From Pseudoalteromonas luteoviolacea DSM 6061 (GTDB lineage Bacteria > Pseudomonadota > Gammaproteobacteria > Enterobacterales > Alteromonadaceae), in the NCBI RefSeq assembly GCF_001625655.1, contig NZ_AUYB01000132.1, positions 99,951 to 163,950 on the forward strand: 64,000 nucleotides of DNA. The letters run 5' to 3'. How positions within the stretch are numbered: the stretch's first letter is position 1; every line of letters starts with the position of its first letter. The position numbers were made by a program, and so were the translations under genes. This document shows, in pieces, positions 32,444-40,323 of this stretch. The notes below the pieces were generated by a model. That model saw nothing but the letters and a program-made list of their open reading frames with translations, was not told the DNA's origin and made no database searches.

Positions 32444-32713
32444 TTAATAAAACATACTGTAGAGGTAAATATATACTCCAGCCGGGTTTCTACCTTTGTC
32501 GCTGACTATTGTCCAACTGGGCGGGCAGCTTTGCGATGCAAGCACAGTTTTTGACTGCCAAATAGGTGCAGTTGAGTCTTTTGGAGCATGGGAGAGTCTG
32601 TAAAAACATTTTTGATAGGTTGCATGAGAATTGGAGGAGCCACCAGCCAGCCCTTTAGCGCTTAGGCTCATTGCCGCACATCCTATTGCAAAAAGATAAT
32701 ACTTACTTATCAT
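32444..32713 (-). CDS. Small secreted protein, 89 aa
   Basis: Begins MISKYYLFAIGCAAMSLSAKGLAG, a plausible signal peptide, with AAGGAAAG just upstream of the ATG. The short mature part has two Cys (QKCFYR, QSCPPSW), and is Ser/Pro/Tyr-rich; no family recognised. It stands alone on the minus strand between the cluster terminator and glnS. Coding status is likely but not certain. Confidence 0.5.
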   Translation of the reverse strand: MISKYYLFAIGCAAMSLSAKGLAGGSSNSHATYQKCFYRLSHAPKDSTAPIWQSKTVLASQSCPPSWTIVSDKGRNPAGVYIYLYSMFY

Positions 32714-33090
32714 CTGCTTTCCTTGTTCTAGCTATTACAGTTTAGCTGTGAAATCTATCTATCATTTGAGTATGACCCCTTTATGCACAAATAATACAGA
32801 AAATGAACTATAAGTGAACAAGCATTTTCTAATATCGTTTAAGTTGAGTTATTTGATAGGCGGCCACATATCCAATAAAGGACTCGAGTTTAACTCAATT
32901 TAAAGTCAGATTTATCTTAACTCTGCTACTTTTCACAGGTCCCAAAATGGCATTTTTGCGTATAATTTAAGCGACTTAAGAAAAACGCAAAATAAATCTA
33001 ACTTATGAGTAGATAAGCGCTGTAAGTTACCAGATTATTTTGTAATAATGCGTCAGTTAACAAGCTACAAATTCAGAGGAAAGACCTCCT
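32714..33090. other. Divergent intergenic region before glnS
   Basis: The 377-base AT-rich gap carries the promoters of the small minus-strand gene and of glnS; no other coding frame or repeat stands out. Confidence 0.5.
32961..32966 (+). promoter_or_regulatory. Possible -10 box of glnS
   Basis: TATAAT with TG four bases upstream (TGCGTATAAT). The base run at -35 (GGTCCC) does not match the consensus, so the assignment is tentative. Confidence 0.35.
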
Positions 33091-34752
33091 ATGGCGGATA
33101 CAGAGAATCGCCCAACTAATTTCATTAGAAATATTATTGACGGGGATCTGGCAAGCGGTAAACACGCGTCAACCCACACGCGTTTCCCGCCAGAACCGAA
33201 TGGTTTTTTACACATTGGTCACGCAAAGTCTATCTGCCTGAACTTCGGGATAGCACAGGATTATAAAGGGCTTTGTAATCTTCGCTTCGATGATACTAAC
33301 CCAGAAAAAGAAGACATCGATTATGTGCACTCTATTCAGGACGATGTGAAGTGGTTAGGCTTTGATTGGGATGGTGAGATTTGTTACTCATCAAACTACT
33401 TCGATGAGCTGTATCGCTATGCAGTAGAACTCATCGAAAAGGGTTTAGCATATGTTTGTTTCTTGTCACCAGAACAAGCACGTGAGTACCGTGGTACGCT
33501 GACCGAACCAGGTAAAAACAGTCCGCATCGAGATACGTCTGTAGAAGAAAACTTAGCACTATTTGAAAAAATGAAAAATGGCGAGTTTAAAGAAGGCGAG
33601 TGTGTGCTGCGTGCAAAAATTGACATGGCTAGTTCATTCATGGTTTTGCGCGATCCCATCATTTATAGAATTCGTTTTGTTCATCACCACCAAACAGGTG
33701 ATAAGTGGTGTATTTACCCGATGTATGACTTCACGCATTGTATTTCTGATGCATTAGAAGGCATTACACATTCACTGTGTACGTTGGAGTTCCAAGATAA
33801 CCGCCGTTTATACGACTGGGTACTTGAGAATATCAGCATTGAATGTAAACCTCAGCAAATCGAGTTTTCACGCTTAAATCTTGAATACACAGTAATGTCA
33901 AAGCGTAAACTAAACGACTTGGTTGAAAATGGTCTAGTTGATGGCTGGGACGACCCTCGTATGCCAACAATTGCCGGTCTGCGCCGTCGTGGTTATACAC
34001 CAGCTTCAATTCGTGAGTTTTGTAAGCGCATTGGTATCACTAAGCAAGACAATATGGTCGAAATGGGTATGCTTGAAGCGTGTATCCGTGATGACTTGAA
34101 TGAAAATGCACCACGTGCCATGGCTGTGCTTGACCCAGTTAAAATCGTCATCGAAAACTATGAAGCAGACAAAGTCGAGATGCTGGCTGCGCCAAATCAC
34201 CCGACACTAGATATGGGTGAGCGTGAATTGCCATTTACAAGAGAGATTTTCATTGAGCGTGAAGACTTCCGTGTTGAAGCGAACAAAAAGTTTAAGCGCT
34301 TAGTGTTGGGTAAAGAAGTACGTCTACGTAATGCTTACGTAATTAAAGCAGAACGAATCGAAGAAGACGATGCTGGCAACATAACGACAATTTATTGTAC
34401 TTACGATGACGAAACGTTGGGTAAGAACCCGGCTGACGGTCGTAAAGTTAAAGGTGTAATTCACTGGGTGTCTGCGACTCACTGTATTGAAGCAGAAGTT
34501 CGTCAATATGACCGTTTATTCAGTGTGCCAAACCCTGCCGCCGCAGAAGATTTTACGGCGACATTAAACCCAGACTCACTAGTTATAATCAACAATGCTA
34601 AGTTAGAGCCATCACTTGCAAAAGCTGATCCAGAGCAAGGCTTCCAGTTTGAGCGACTAGGTTACTATAGTCGTGATAACAAAGCAGATAAGTTGACGTT
34701 TAACCAAACTGTTGGGTTAAGAGACTCTTGGGCAAAGATTGAAAAAGCTTAA
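33091..34752 (+). CDS. glnS: Glutaminyl-tRNA synthetase, 553 aa
   Basis: Class I synthetase that charges tRNA-Gln with glutamine in the cytoplasm. RFPPEPNGFLHIGHAKS carries the HIGH signature (residues 41-44), and VMSKRK near residue 268 is the KMSKS-type loop. The DWDGEICYSSNYFDELY and CSLEFQDNRRLYDW type segments (here LCTLEFQDNRRLYDW) are GlnRS-specific and separate it from GluRS. The C-terminal anticodon-binding beta barrels follow, ending in GFQFERLGYYSRD. Length equals that of E. coli GlnRS. A terminator follows immediately. Confidence 0.98.
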   Translation: MADTENRPTNFIRNIIDGDLASGKHASTHTRFPPEPNGFLHIGHAKSICLNFGIAQDYKGLCNLRFDDTNPEKEDIDYVHSIQDDVKWLGFDWDGEICYSSNYFDELYRYAVELIEKGLAYVCFLSPEQAREYRGTLTEPGKNSPHRDTSVEENLALFEKMKNGEFKEGECVLRAKIDMASSFMVLRDPIIYRIRFVHHHQTGDKWCIYPMYDFTHCISDALEGITHSLCTLEFQDNRRLYDWVLENISIECKPQQIEFSRLNLEYTVMSKRKLNDLVENGLVDGWDDPRMPTIAGLRRRGYTPASIREFCKRIGITKQDNMVEMGMLEACIRDDLNENAPRAMAVLDPVKIVIENYEADKVEMLAAPNHPTLDMGERELPFTREIFIEREDFRVEANKKFKRLVLGKEVRLRNAYVIKAERIEEDDAGNITTIYCTYDDETLGKNPADGRKVKGVIHWVSATHCIEAEVRQYDRLFSVPNPAAAEDFTATLNPDSLVIINNAKLEPSLAKADPEQGFQFERLGYYSRDNKADKLTFNQTVGLRDSWAKIEKA

Positions 34753-34781
34753 AGCTTAGCAATCATTTTGCAGTAATGAAT

Positions 34782-34812
34782 AAAAAAGGTCGACAAATGT
34801 CGGCCTTTTTTT
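34782..34812 (+). terminator. glnS terminator
   Basis: AAAAAAGGTCGAC-AAAT-GTCGGCCTTTTTTT forms a 13-pair stem with one G-U pair and a T-tail, 30 bases after the glnS stop. Confidence 0.9.
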
Positions 34813-34849
34813 CAATATATTCATAAGATTAGTTTGAGAAGTGCTCGCC

Positions 34850-36664
34850 GTGAGTAAACAGTCAATTCATAATTTTTATATCAATGAGCAGCAATCCATT
34901 TATTTGTTGTCCCACCATGATGCTAAAAAGCATCGCCAATGGCTAAACATATGTAAAAAGCAGCTTAGTTTACTTGGTTACCAAGATGTAGAGTTGATTG
35001 GCTCGGGCGCATTTGGCTTTGTATTTGCTGGGGTAGAAGATAGTGGCGCTGAATGGGTATTTAAGTTTTCGCGCATCACCTTGGCACAGAGTGTTCGAGA
35101 TAGGCTTGAAGATGAAGCTTATATGTTGTCTCAAATAGATAACCCAATGGTCCCAGAGTTCTTTGCATTTGAACGTGTCAAAAAGCAGGGGATTTTGATG
35201 ATGGCACGCGCAAAAGGAGAAGACCTTGAGCAAATCTCTATCAAGCAAGGGCGATTTTCGGCAAGAGATCTTGTTCAACTTGCTTTAAAACTACGAAATG
35301 TTTTGGTGGAACTTAGAGAGAGAAAAAACGGCATGTCTCCTCAGCCAGTTGTTCACGGAGATATTAAACCTTCAAATATAGTATGGGACCAAGCTTCAGA
35401 TGCGTTTTCATTGGTCGATTGGGGAAGCTCTGTTTATGCGCAAGTAGATATTCATGGTGAACCAATCGCTAGCAATATCATGGACTTGATGTCTTCTGAT
35501 ATAGCCAGTACCAATGCGCGAATGGGGGACGTTTACTTCATTGGCGATGAACAAATGTCTGGTGCTCGTTCTTCACCTCGGTTCGATGAGCAGGGGGTAG
35601 CCTCGACTATTTATGCCTTGGCAAGCGCGCAATCATGCCGCTTTGGGGCGAATGTTATACCAGCTACAAGTTTAGGCCTGCCAATGGAATTTGCGCGGGT
35701 AATAGATGGTATGTTGAGTAAGGACAAGGTAACGCGTGACCAAGCAGGAGACTATTTCATGCGGAACATGCCTGCCATAGCAAAAGTGTATTTACCCGAC
35801 CTTAAAATTCCCCAAGACAAAGTGCCAATTCCATTTTGGATCACCCATTTGCAAGAACAACCTGATACAGTGGTCTATAGTTCTCGCAAGCAATTTTTAC
35901 GCAGGGCTGACCACAATCAGCAATTGCTTGACGTCAATGACGCTCAGTTAGATAGATATTACAAAGAGTTCTTGTTTGATACTGGAGATACAGAAAAAGC
36001 GTTTTTGGCATCTATCAGCCGTTTGGCGAAATACCCCGTAGTTGGTGGATTGAGCTTTCATTGGCAAGAGGAGTCGGTTTTTGTTGAATCAAGTCTGATG
36101 CTCCACGATGAATCTTTGGATGCAGCTTTTACTGACGCTGTGAATGCAACTGTAATGCTAGCGCAGGGAATAGAACAAAAAGGTTTGTTCAAATGCTGTT
36201 TGTTTGATGCTCGCCAAACAATTCAATTGCAGCGAGATGAGACGGGGGCTTACATTTTCGAAAACTTACCTGAACTGCAATATAGCGTTAGTCATGTAGC
36301 CGCTTCTGAGGTGACAAGACCACACTCATATTTTGAGGACGGCAAAGATCCAGATGAACAACTTAATTTGCCAAAACAGATCATCCAGTGTGTATTTGAA
36401 CTAAACAAAATACATCACACGGGCTGTATTATCTTTGAGTCATTGAACGATAGATTGAAAATTCACTATTACTATCGCTTGTTAGACTCTAGTCAAGAAG
36501 AGAAATTCTCAGCTTTACTAAGAGAGATAATTCAGTATGCAGTGAGCATTCAGGACTATGGTGTTGCTGGGTTTATGAAGTTGCCCTATAAAAATACCCG
36601 TGAATTTGCTCTGTGCCCACGTCAGCCTGATTATTTTTATCCAAAAAACCCTAAAAGTAATTAA
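34850..36664 (+). CDS. Ser/Thr protein kinase-like protein with unknown C-terminal half, 604 aa
   Basis: GTG 34850 is chosen because GAGAAG lies about nine bases upstream; GTG 34841 is in frame but too close to that site. The kinase fold is clear: Gly-rich loop IGSGAFGFVFAG (about 50-61), VFKF with the ATP-binding Lys near 72, catalytic loop VVHGDIKPSNIVW with Asp171, and LVDWGSS replacing the usual Asp-Phe-Gly. The region after about residue 320 has no recognised domain and no membrane span, unlike PASTA-type kinases. A cytoplasmic signalling role is inferred; substrate unknown. Neighbours (glnS, fur) give no hint. Confidence 0.8.
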   Translation: MSKQSIHNFYINEQQSIYLLSHHDAKKHRQWLNICKKQLSLLGYQDVELIGSGAFGFVFAGVEDSGAEWVFKFSRITLAQSVRDRLEDEAYMLSQIDNPMVPEFFAFERVKKQGILMMARAKGEDLEQISIKQGRFSARDLVQLALKLRNVLVELRERKNGMSPQPVVHGDIKPSNIVWDQASDAFSLVDWGSSVYAQVDIHGEPIASNIMDLMSSDIASTNARMGDVYFIGDEQMSGARSSPRFDEQGVASTIYALASAQSCRFGANVIPATSLGLPMEFARVIDGMLSKDKVTRDQAGDYFMRNMPAIAKVYLPDLKIPQDKVPIPFWITHLQEQPDTVVYSSRKQFLRRADHNQQLLDVNDAQLDRYYKEFLFDTGDTEKAFLASISRLAKYPVVGGLSFHWQEESVFVESSLMLHDESLDAAFTDAVNATVMLAQGIEQKGLFKCCLFDARQTIQLQRDETGAYIFENLPELQYSVSHVAASEVTRPHSYFEDGKDPDEQLNLPKQIIQCVFELNKIHHTGCIIFESLNDRLKIHYYYRLLDSSQEEKFSALLREIIQYAVSIQDYGVAGFMKLPYKNTREFALCPRQPDYFYPKNPKSN

Positions 36665-36803
36665 CTTTGCTTCGGGGGAGTTGTTGGTGCTTTCGCCAAT
36701 CCTTTTTGAACTCGTAAGGCAAGTAAATTTATTCATAGCATATGACGAATTGTCAATTGTAATTGTTGGCAGCTTGTTGCACCCTTGATTCAAAGGAGGA
36801 GTT

Positions 36804-37103
36804 ATGGATAAAGAGACAAGGCAGGAAATCTTAACGTTAAGTTGGGGGATCCATGATGAAGTTGAGCAAGCAATAACGCGAAATAAAGCAGTTCAAGGAG
36901 ATGACTCTTGGCCAGAAAAGCAACGCCTGTTGATAGCCGATATGTCGCTTCATTTGTTGCAGACAGCACTTAAACCAGAGCCGATGTGCAAAGAAAAACT
37001 CAAAAATAATCTGAATGCAATTTTGACTTTGTCAGACGATTTCGTGTCTGAAGTCGATCTAAAACGCGTTGCCGATGCTTTGTATGGCTTAGACAAAAGC
37101 TAG
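36804..37103 (+). CDS. Conserved-looking small protein, 99 aa
   Basis: A good ribosome site (AAAGGAGGAGTT) precedes the ATG. The product is acidic and helical (EILTLSWGIHDEVEQAITRN, LIADMSLHLLQTALKPEPM, NLNAILTLSDDFVSEVDL), without signal peptide or Cys pairs. I recognise no family. It lies between the kinase gene and fur and ends at a shared bidirectional terminator. Confidence 0.75.
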   Translation: MDKETRQEILTLSWGIHDEVEQAITRNKAVQGDDSWPEKQRLLIADMSLHLLQTALKPEPMCKEKLKNNLNAILTLSDDFVSEVDLKRVADALYGLDKS

Positions 37104-37123
37104 AGCAGGAGAGATTAAAAATA

Positions 37124-37150
37124 AAAAGCCAGCATGATGCTGGCTTTAGA
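37124..37150. terminator. Bidirectional terminator before fur
   Basis: AAAGCCAGCAT-G-ATGCTGGCTTT is an eleven-base perfect palindrome with A-rich left and A-rich right flanks, between the convergent 99-aa gene and fur. Confidence 0.85.
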
Positions 37151-37173
37151 AAAAATAGATTTAATACTATTTA

Positions 37174-37617
37174 TTAGTTTTCTGACTCAGTAAACTTTTT
37201 ACAGGCTTCTTCATCAACACACTCACCGTATAGGTATAAAGAGTGATTTGTTAACTTGATGCCGTTGCTTGTTGCAATTTCAACCTGACGAGTTTCGATG
37301 ACGTCATCTTCAAACTCTATTACTTTGCCACATTTCAAACACACCAAGTGATCGTGGTGTGTGCTGCCCGACAGTTCAAAAACAGACTTTCCACCTTCGA
37401 AGTGGTGACGCGTCACAATACCTGCATCATCGAACTGGTTTAATACACGGTAAACGGTTGCTAAACCAATTTCTTCGCCTTTATCTAGCAATATTTTGTA
37501 AACGTCTTCAGCGCTGATATGCTGGTTTTCTGGAGATTGTAAAATCTCTAGAATTTTAATACGCGGTAAGGTGACTTTTAAGCCCGCCTTTTTAAGCTCT
37601 AAGTTGTGATCAGTCAT
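37174..37617 (-). CDS. fur: Ferric uptake regulator Fur, 147 aa
   Basis: Iron-sensing transcription repressor. The winged helix (LKVTLPRIKILEIL, ISAEDVYKILL, IGLATVYRVLNQFDDAGIV) is followed by the metal-binding/dimer domain with STHHDHLVCLKCGKVIEF (His cluster and Cys93/Cys96) and a second Cys pair CVDEEAC near the end. Size and sequence are standard for gammaproteobacterial Fur. The gene lies downstream of fldA on the same strand with 116 bases between, the usual fldA-fur order. Two identical inverted-repeat boxes in that gap could be operators. Confidence 0.98.
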   Translation of the reverse strand: MTDHNLELKKAGLKVTLPRIKILEILQSPENQHISAEDVYKILLDKGEEIGLATVYRVLNQFDDAGIVTRHHFEGGKSVFELSGSTHHDHLVCLKCGKVIEFEDDVIETRQVEIATSNGIKLTNHSLYLYGECVDEEACKKFTESEN

Positions 37618-37651
37618 TTAATCTGTCTCAATCTAATTTCTTTTACTTCAA

Positions 37652-37688
37652 TTCTTAAGAATAAGCACGACCATTTTCTTAAGAATAA
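37652..37688 (-). promoter_or_regulatory. Twin TTCTTAAGAATAA boxes upstream of fur
   Basis: TTCTTAAGAATAA occurs at 37652-37664 and 37676-37688, 24 bases apart, each centred on the palindrome TTCTTAAGAA. They lie 35-71 bases before the fur start. They do not match the usual GATAAT-type Fur box well, so another regulator, or a degenerate Fur site, is possible. Confidence 0.45.
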
Positions 37689-37733
37689 CGTGCACGGGCA
37701 ACAAGTCAAAGCTTGTTTTATCAATTAAAAGAA

Positions 37734-38261
37734 TTAATCTTCTAACTCGCTTAAACACATCTCGTCATAAACCTGTGCACACCAAGCTTTAATACGTTGC
37801 TCAGTAAGCTCTGGCTGGCGATCTTCATCGATGCCAAGACCAACAAAGTGACTATCATCAACAAGTGCTTTCGATGCTTCGAATTCATAACCATCAGTTG
37901 ACCAGTTACCAATAACAATAGCACCACGTTCAGTAACAATGTCGTTTACCATTCCCATTGCGTCTAGGAAGTATTCAGCATAGTCTTCCTGATCGCCACA
38001 ACCGAAAATTGCTACTAGTTTGCCTTCAAAGTTGATTTCTTCTAATTCTGGAAAGAAGTCATCCCAGTCACATTGTGCTTCGCCATAGTACCAAGTAGGG
38101 ATACCAAACAAAATTAAGTCAAATTCTTCGATGTCTGCTTTGCTACTTTTAGCAATGTCTTTTACATCGATTAATTTTTTACCTAGCTCTTTTTGGATCT
38201 GTTTAGCAACGTGTTCGGTGTTACCCGTATCACTGCCGAAAAAAATACCTACGCTTGCCAT
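37734..38261 (-). CDS. fldA: Flavodoxin, 175 aa
   Basis: Small FMN electron carrier in the cytoplasm, serving reductive enzymes such as IspG/IspH and radical-SAM proteins. The FMN phosphate loop is FFGSDTGNTEHVAKQI at residues 7-22, and the flavin-contact segments IPTWYYGEAQCDWDDFF and IFGCGDQEDYAEYFLDAMG are typical of long-chain flavodoxin (E. coli FldA is 176 aa). It lies 13 bases after the ybfE stop and upstream of fur, a classic gammaproteobacterial order. Confidence 0.97.
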   Translation of the reverse strand: MASVGIFFGSDTGNTEHVAKQIQKELGKKLIDVKDIAKSSKADIEEFDLILFGIPTWYYGEAQCDWDDFFPELEEINFEGKLVAIFGCGDQEDYAEYFLDAMGMVNDIVTERGAIVIGNWSTDGYEFEASKALVDDSHFVGLGIDEDRQPELTEQRIKAWCAQVYDEMCLSELED

Positions 38262-38274
38262 TAAATAATTACCT

Positions 38275-38553
38275 TCATCTATTAATCGCTAATTTCTCTT
38301 GCAAGATGGTTTCAATGAGTGCGCTACGGCTGATATTTTGTTCTTCAGCCATATCACTCAACGCTTGGTAAAGTTCAGAAGAGACTTTGAACTCTACGCG
38401 TTTTAACCCTCTTGCTCTATCTCTTTTAATTTGATTACGCTTGTTGATCTTAAGCTGCATCTCCCTAGGTAAGGGATTTGTCTTGGGCCGACCAGGGCGC
38501 TTTTCATTTTCAAATAAGTCGATAGTTGTTCTATCTAATTCAGACTTGGCCAT
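38275..38553 (-). CDS. ybfE: YbfE-family small DNA-binding-like protein (LexA-regulated in E. coli), 92 aa
   Basis: The start at 38553 gives MAKSELDRTTIDLFENEKRP, which matches the family start; a longer frame to 38616 would lie inside the neighbour. KRPGRPKTNPLPREMQLKIN is the conserved core, and the C-terminal part (VEFKVSSELYQALSDMAEEQ) resembles a ribbon-helix-helix. In E. coli ybfE lies upstream of fldA and is under LexA control; no SOS box was looked for beyond eye inspection. Its ATG shares one base with the stop of the upstream gene. Confidence 0.88.
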   Translation of the reverse strand: MAKSELDRTTIDLFENEKRPGRPKTNPLPREMQLKINKRNQIKRDRARGLKRVEFKVSSELYQALSDMAEEQNISRSALIETILQEKLAINR

Positions 38554-38774
38554 TAACCAACACCCGCACCTTGCCAAAATACTTGGATGACACCTTTGGC
38601 TATGAAACCTGAACAACCTAAAAACAACACCAGCCAGACGATGTATCGACCAAATTTAGGCACGTCACCCTTCTTCAGAACATCCTGTATTGCCATTCCA
38701 ATAAGAAAGAATATACATGCGAGCGCAAAGTAAAAACCAAGAGTTTCAAACTCATTTATGTATTGACTGATCAT
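38553..38774 (-). CDS. DUF2788-type small membrane protein, 73 aa
   Basis: Two hydrophobic segments (LGFYFALACIFFLIGMAI and YIVWLVLFLGCSGFIAKGVI) with a polar Lys/Asp linker between make a two-span inner-membrane protein. Size, order and position beside ybfF/ybfE match the DUF2788 family of marine gammaproteobacteria. Function unknown. It is coupled to ybfE through a TAATG overlap. Confidence 0.8.
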   Translation of the reverse strand: MISQYINEFETLGFYFALACIFFLIGMAIQDVLKKGDVPKFGRYIVWLVLFLGCSGFIAKGVIQVFWQGAGVG

Positions 38775-38862
38775 CTTTGCACTACTAAAACCTTAAACGG
38801 CGGCTACTATAGCATATCTATCCACAATAAATTAAGCAGCGCCGCATAAAAATCTCTGACAA

Positions 38863-39636
38863 TTATTGAATAAAATCAATAATTGAACGATTGACAGCTT
38901 CTGGCTTCTCAGCATGTAGCCAATGACCAGCACCTTGGATGATTTTTGCTTTTGCTTTTGAAAAAGCACCCACAATCGCTTCTCTATGTTCCGGTAGTAT
39001 GTAATCGGAGTTATTGCCTTTTACAAAGAGCGTATCACACAAACAGGTACGAGGTGTATCGATGTTAGAGATAATCTTGGAATAATTCTCTTCAATTACA
39101 GACAGATTAAAGCGCCACTCAAAGTTGCCCTGTGGGTTTTTAGCTAGGCTTTTCAAAAGGAACTGCCTAACACCGAGCTCTTCAATGTATCCGGACATTA
39201 TTTTATCAGCTTCACTTCGACTAGATGGCTTTTGCTGACTTACCTGATTGAGTGCCGCAATAATGGTGTCATGCCTCGGGTGATAGTCAACGGGTGCTAT
39301 GTCTAAAACAACGAGCTTTTCAACTTTTTGCTCTTCATGCATAGCCACCTGCATAGCGACCTTTCCACCCATTGAGTGGCCAACAAGAATGACACTCTGC
39401 AGATCGTGATGATTGATAAGTTCACATATATCTTGCGCCATAACTTGATAGTTCATTTCGTCACTTTTGAATGAACGGCCATGGTTACGCAAGTCAACAT
39501 TGATGACACTAAAGCTCGGTTCTAGCGCTCTTGCAATGACATTCAGGTTTTCTAGTGAGCCAAACAAACCGTGAATCAAGATCACAGTTTTGGCACTATT
39601 TGGGTCTAATCCACTTTGTTTAAAATTGAGTAACAT
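38863..39636 (-). CDS. ybfF: Alpha/beta hydrolase esterase YbfF, 257 aa
   Basis: LIHGLFGSLENL is the oxyanion loop, VGHSMGG carries the nucleophile Ser88, and GAGHWLHAEKPEAVN near the end holds the catalytic His. This is the YbfF esterase family, active on short acyl esters and acyl-CoA-type substrates in E. coli. A strong GGAGG site precedes the ATG. It is divergent from seqA, which is the conserved ybfF-seqA arrangement of enterobacteria. Confidence 0.93.
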   Translation of the reverse strand: MLLNFKQSGLDPNSAKTVILIHGLFGSLENLNVIARALEPSFSVINVDLRNHGRSFKSDEMNYQVMAQDICELINHHDLQSVILVGHSMGGKVAMQVAMHEEQKVEKLVVLDIAPVDYHPRHDTIIAALNQVSQQKPSSRSEADKIMSGYIEELGVRQFLLKSLAKNPQGNFEWRFNLSVIEENYSKIISNIDTPRTCLCDTLFVKGNNSDYILPEHREAIVGAFSKAKAKIIQGAGHWLHAEKPEAVNRSIIDFIQ

Positions 39637-39762
39637 ACAGCCTCCAAGTTTGCGCGGCTATTTTGCCAGTGTTAATTCAAAAATCAAAGCCGTAGAGGAA
39701 TATGATAAATTTAGATATAATCCTCCGCAGATGCGGTATATGTACAAAATGACAGGACAAGC

Positions 39763-40314
39763 ATGAAAAAAATAGAAATAGATGACGAGCTATATCAATA
39801 CATTGCAAGCAATACGCAGAGTATTGGTGAAAGCGCCTCACAGATCCTGCGTCGTTTATTAGAATTAGAGCCTTCTCAAGGCGATTCAGTAAAGACTTCA
39901 AGTGAAGTTGAAAAGGTAATAGAGCAACCTCAAGCAGCAAAAGTGGCTGAAGAGAAACCTGAACCAGTTAAAGAAGCAGCGAATGTATTTAACATTTTGA
40001 ATAAAGAAGAACTTGCTATGCAAAAAGGCGTAGTTGGCAGGTTTTTGTTCATTTTGGCGGCATTCCATCGAACACATAAAGCCCAGTTTAGCAAAGTGCT
40101 TGAAATTAAAGGGCGAGACAGAATTTACTTTGCGAAAAGTAAAGAAGCGTTGCTTGAAAGCGGGAGCAGTATGAACCCCAAAAATATCACTGACAGTGAA
40201 TATTGGGTCATGACCAATTCAAATACCACGCGTAAGAAGATGATGTTGCACGAGGTAGCGCTTAATTTAGGCTACACTCAGCAGCAAGCAGAAACCATTA
40301 GAGACTACCTATAA
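39763..40314 (+). CDS. seqA: Replication initiation modulator SeqA, 183 aa
   Basis: SeqA binds hemimethylated GATC sites and sequesters the origin. The N-terminal oligomerisation part MKKIEIDDELYQYIASNTQ with ESASQILRRLLEL is nearly canonical, followed by a Glu/Lys/Val-rich linker (about 50-80) and the DNA-binding domain (FLFILAAFHRTHKAQFSKVL, GRDRIYFAKSKEALL, SNTTRKKMMLHEVALNLGY). Length matches E. coli (181 aa). The presence of SeqA implies Dam methylation. pgm follows nine bases after the stop, as in E. coli. Confidence 0.97.
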   Translation: MKKIEIDDELYQYIASNTQSIGESASQILRRLLELEPSQGDSVKTSSEVEKVIEQPQAAKVAEEKPEPVKEAANVFNILNKEELAMQKGVVGRFLFILAAFHRTHKAQFSKVLEIKGRDRIYFAKSKEALLESGSSMNPKNITDSEYWVMTNSNTTRKKMMLHEVALNLGYTQQQAETIRDYL

Positions 40315-40323
40315 GGAAATGTG

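Noticed and set aside
32714..33090. Attachment site or integrase remnants near glnS
   Set aside because: No direct repeat, tRNA gene or integrase found at the cluster boundary.
37652..37688. Classical Fur box
   Set aside because: The boxes do not follow the GATAAT-type 7-1-7 pattern; reported as unassigned repeats instead.
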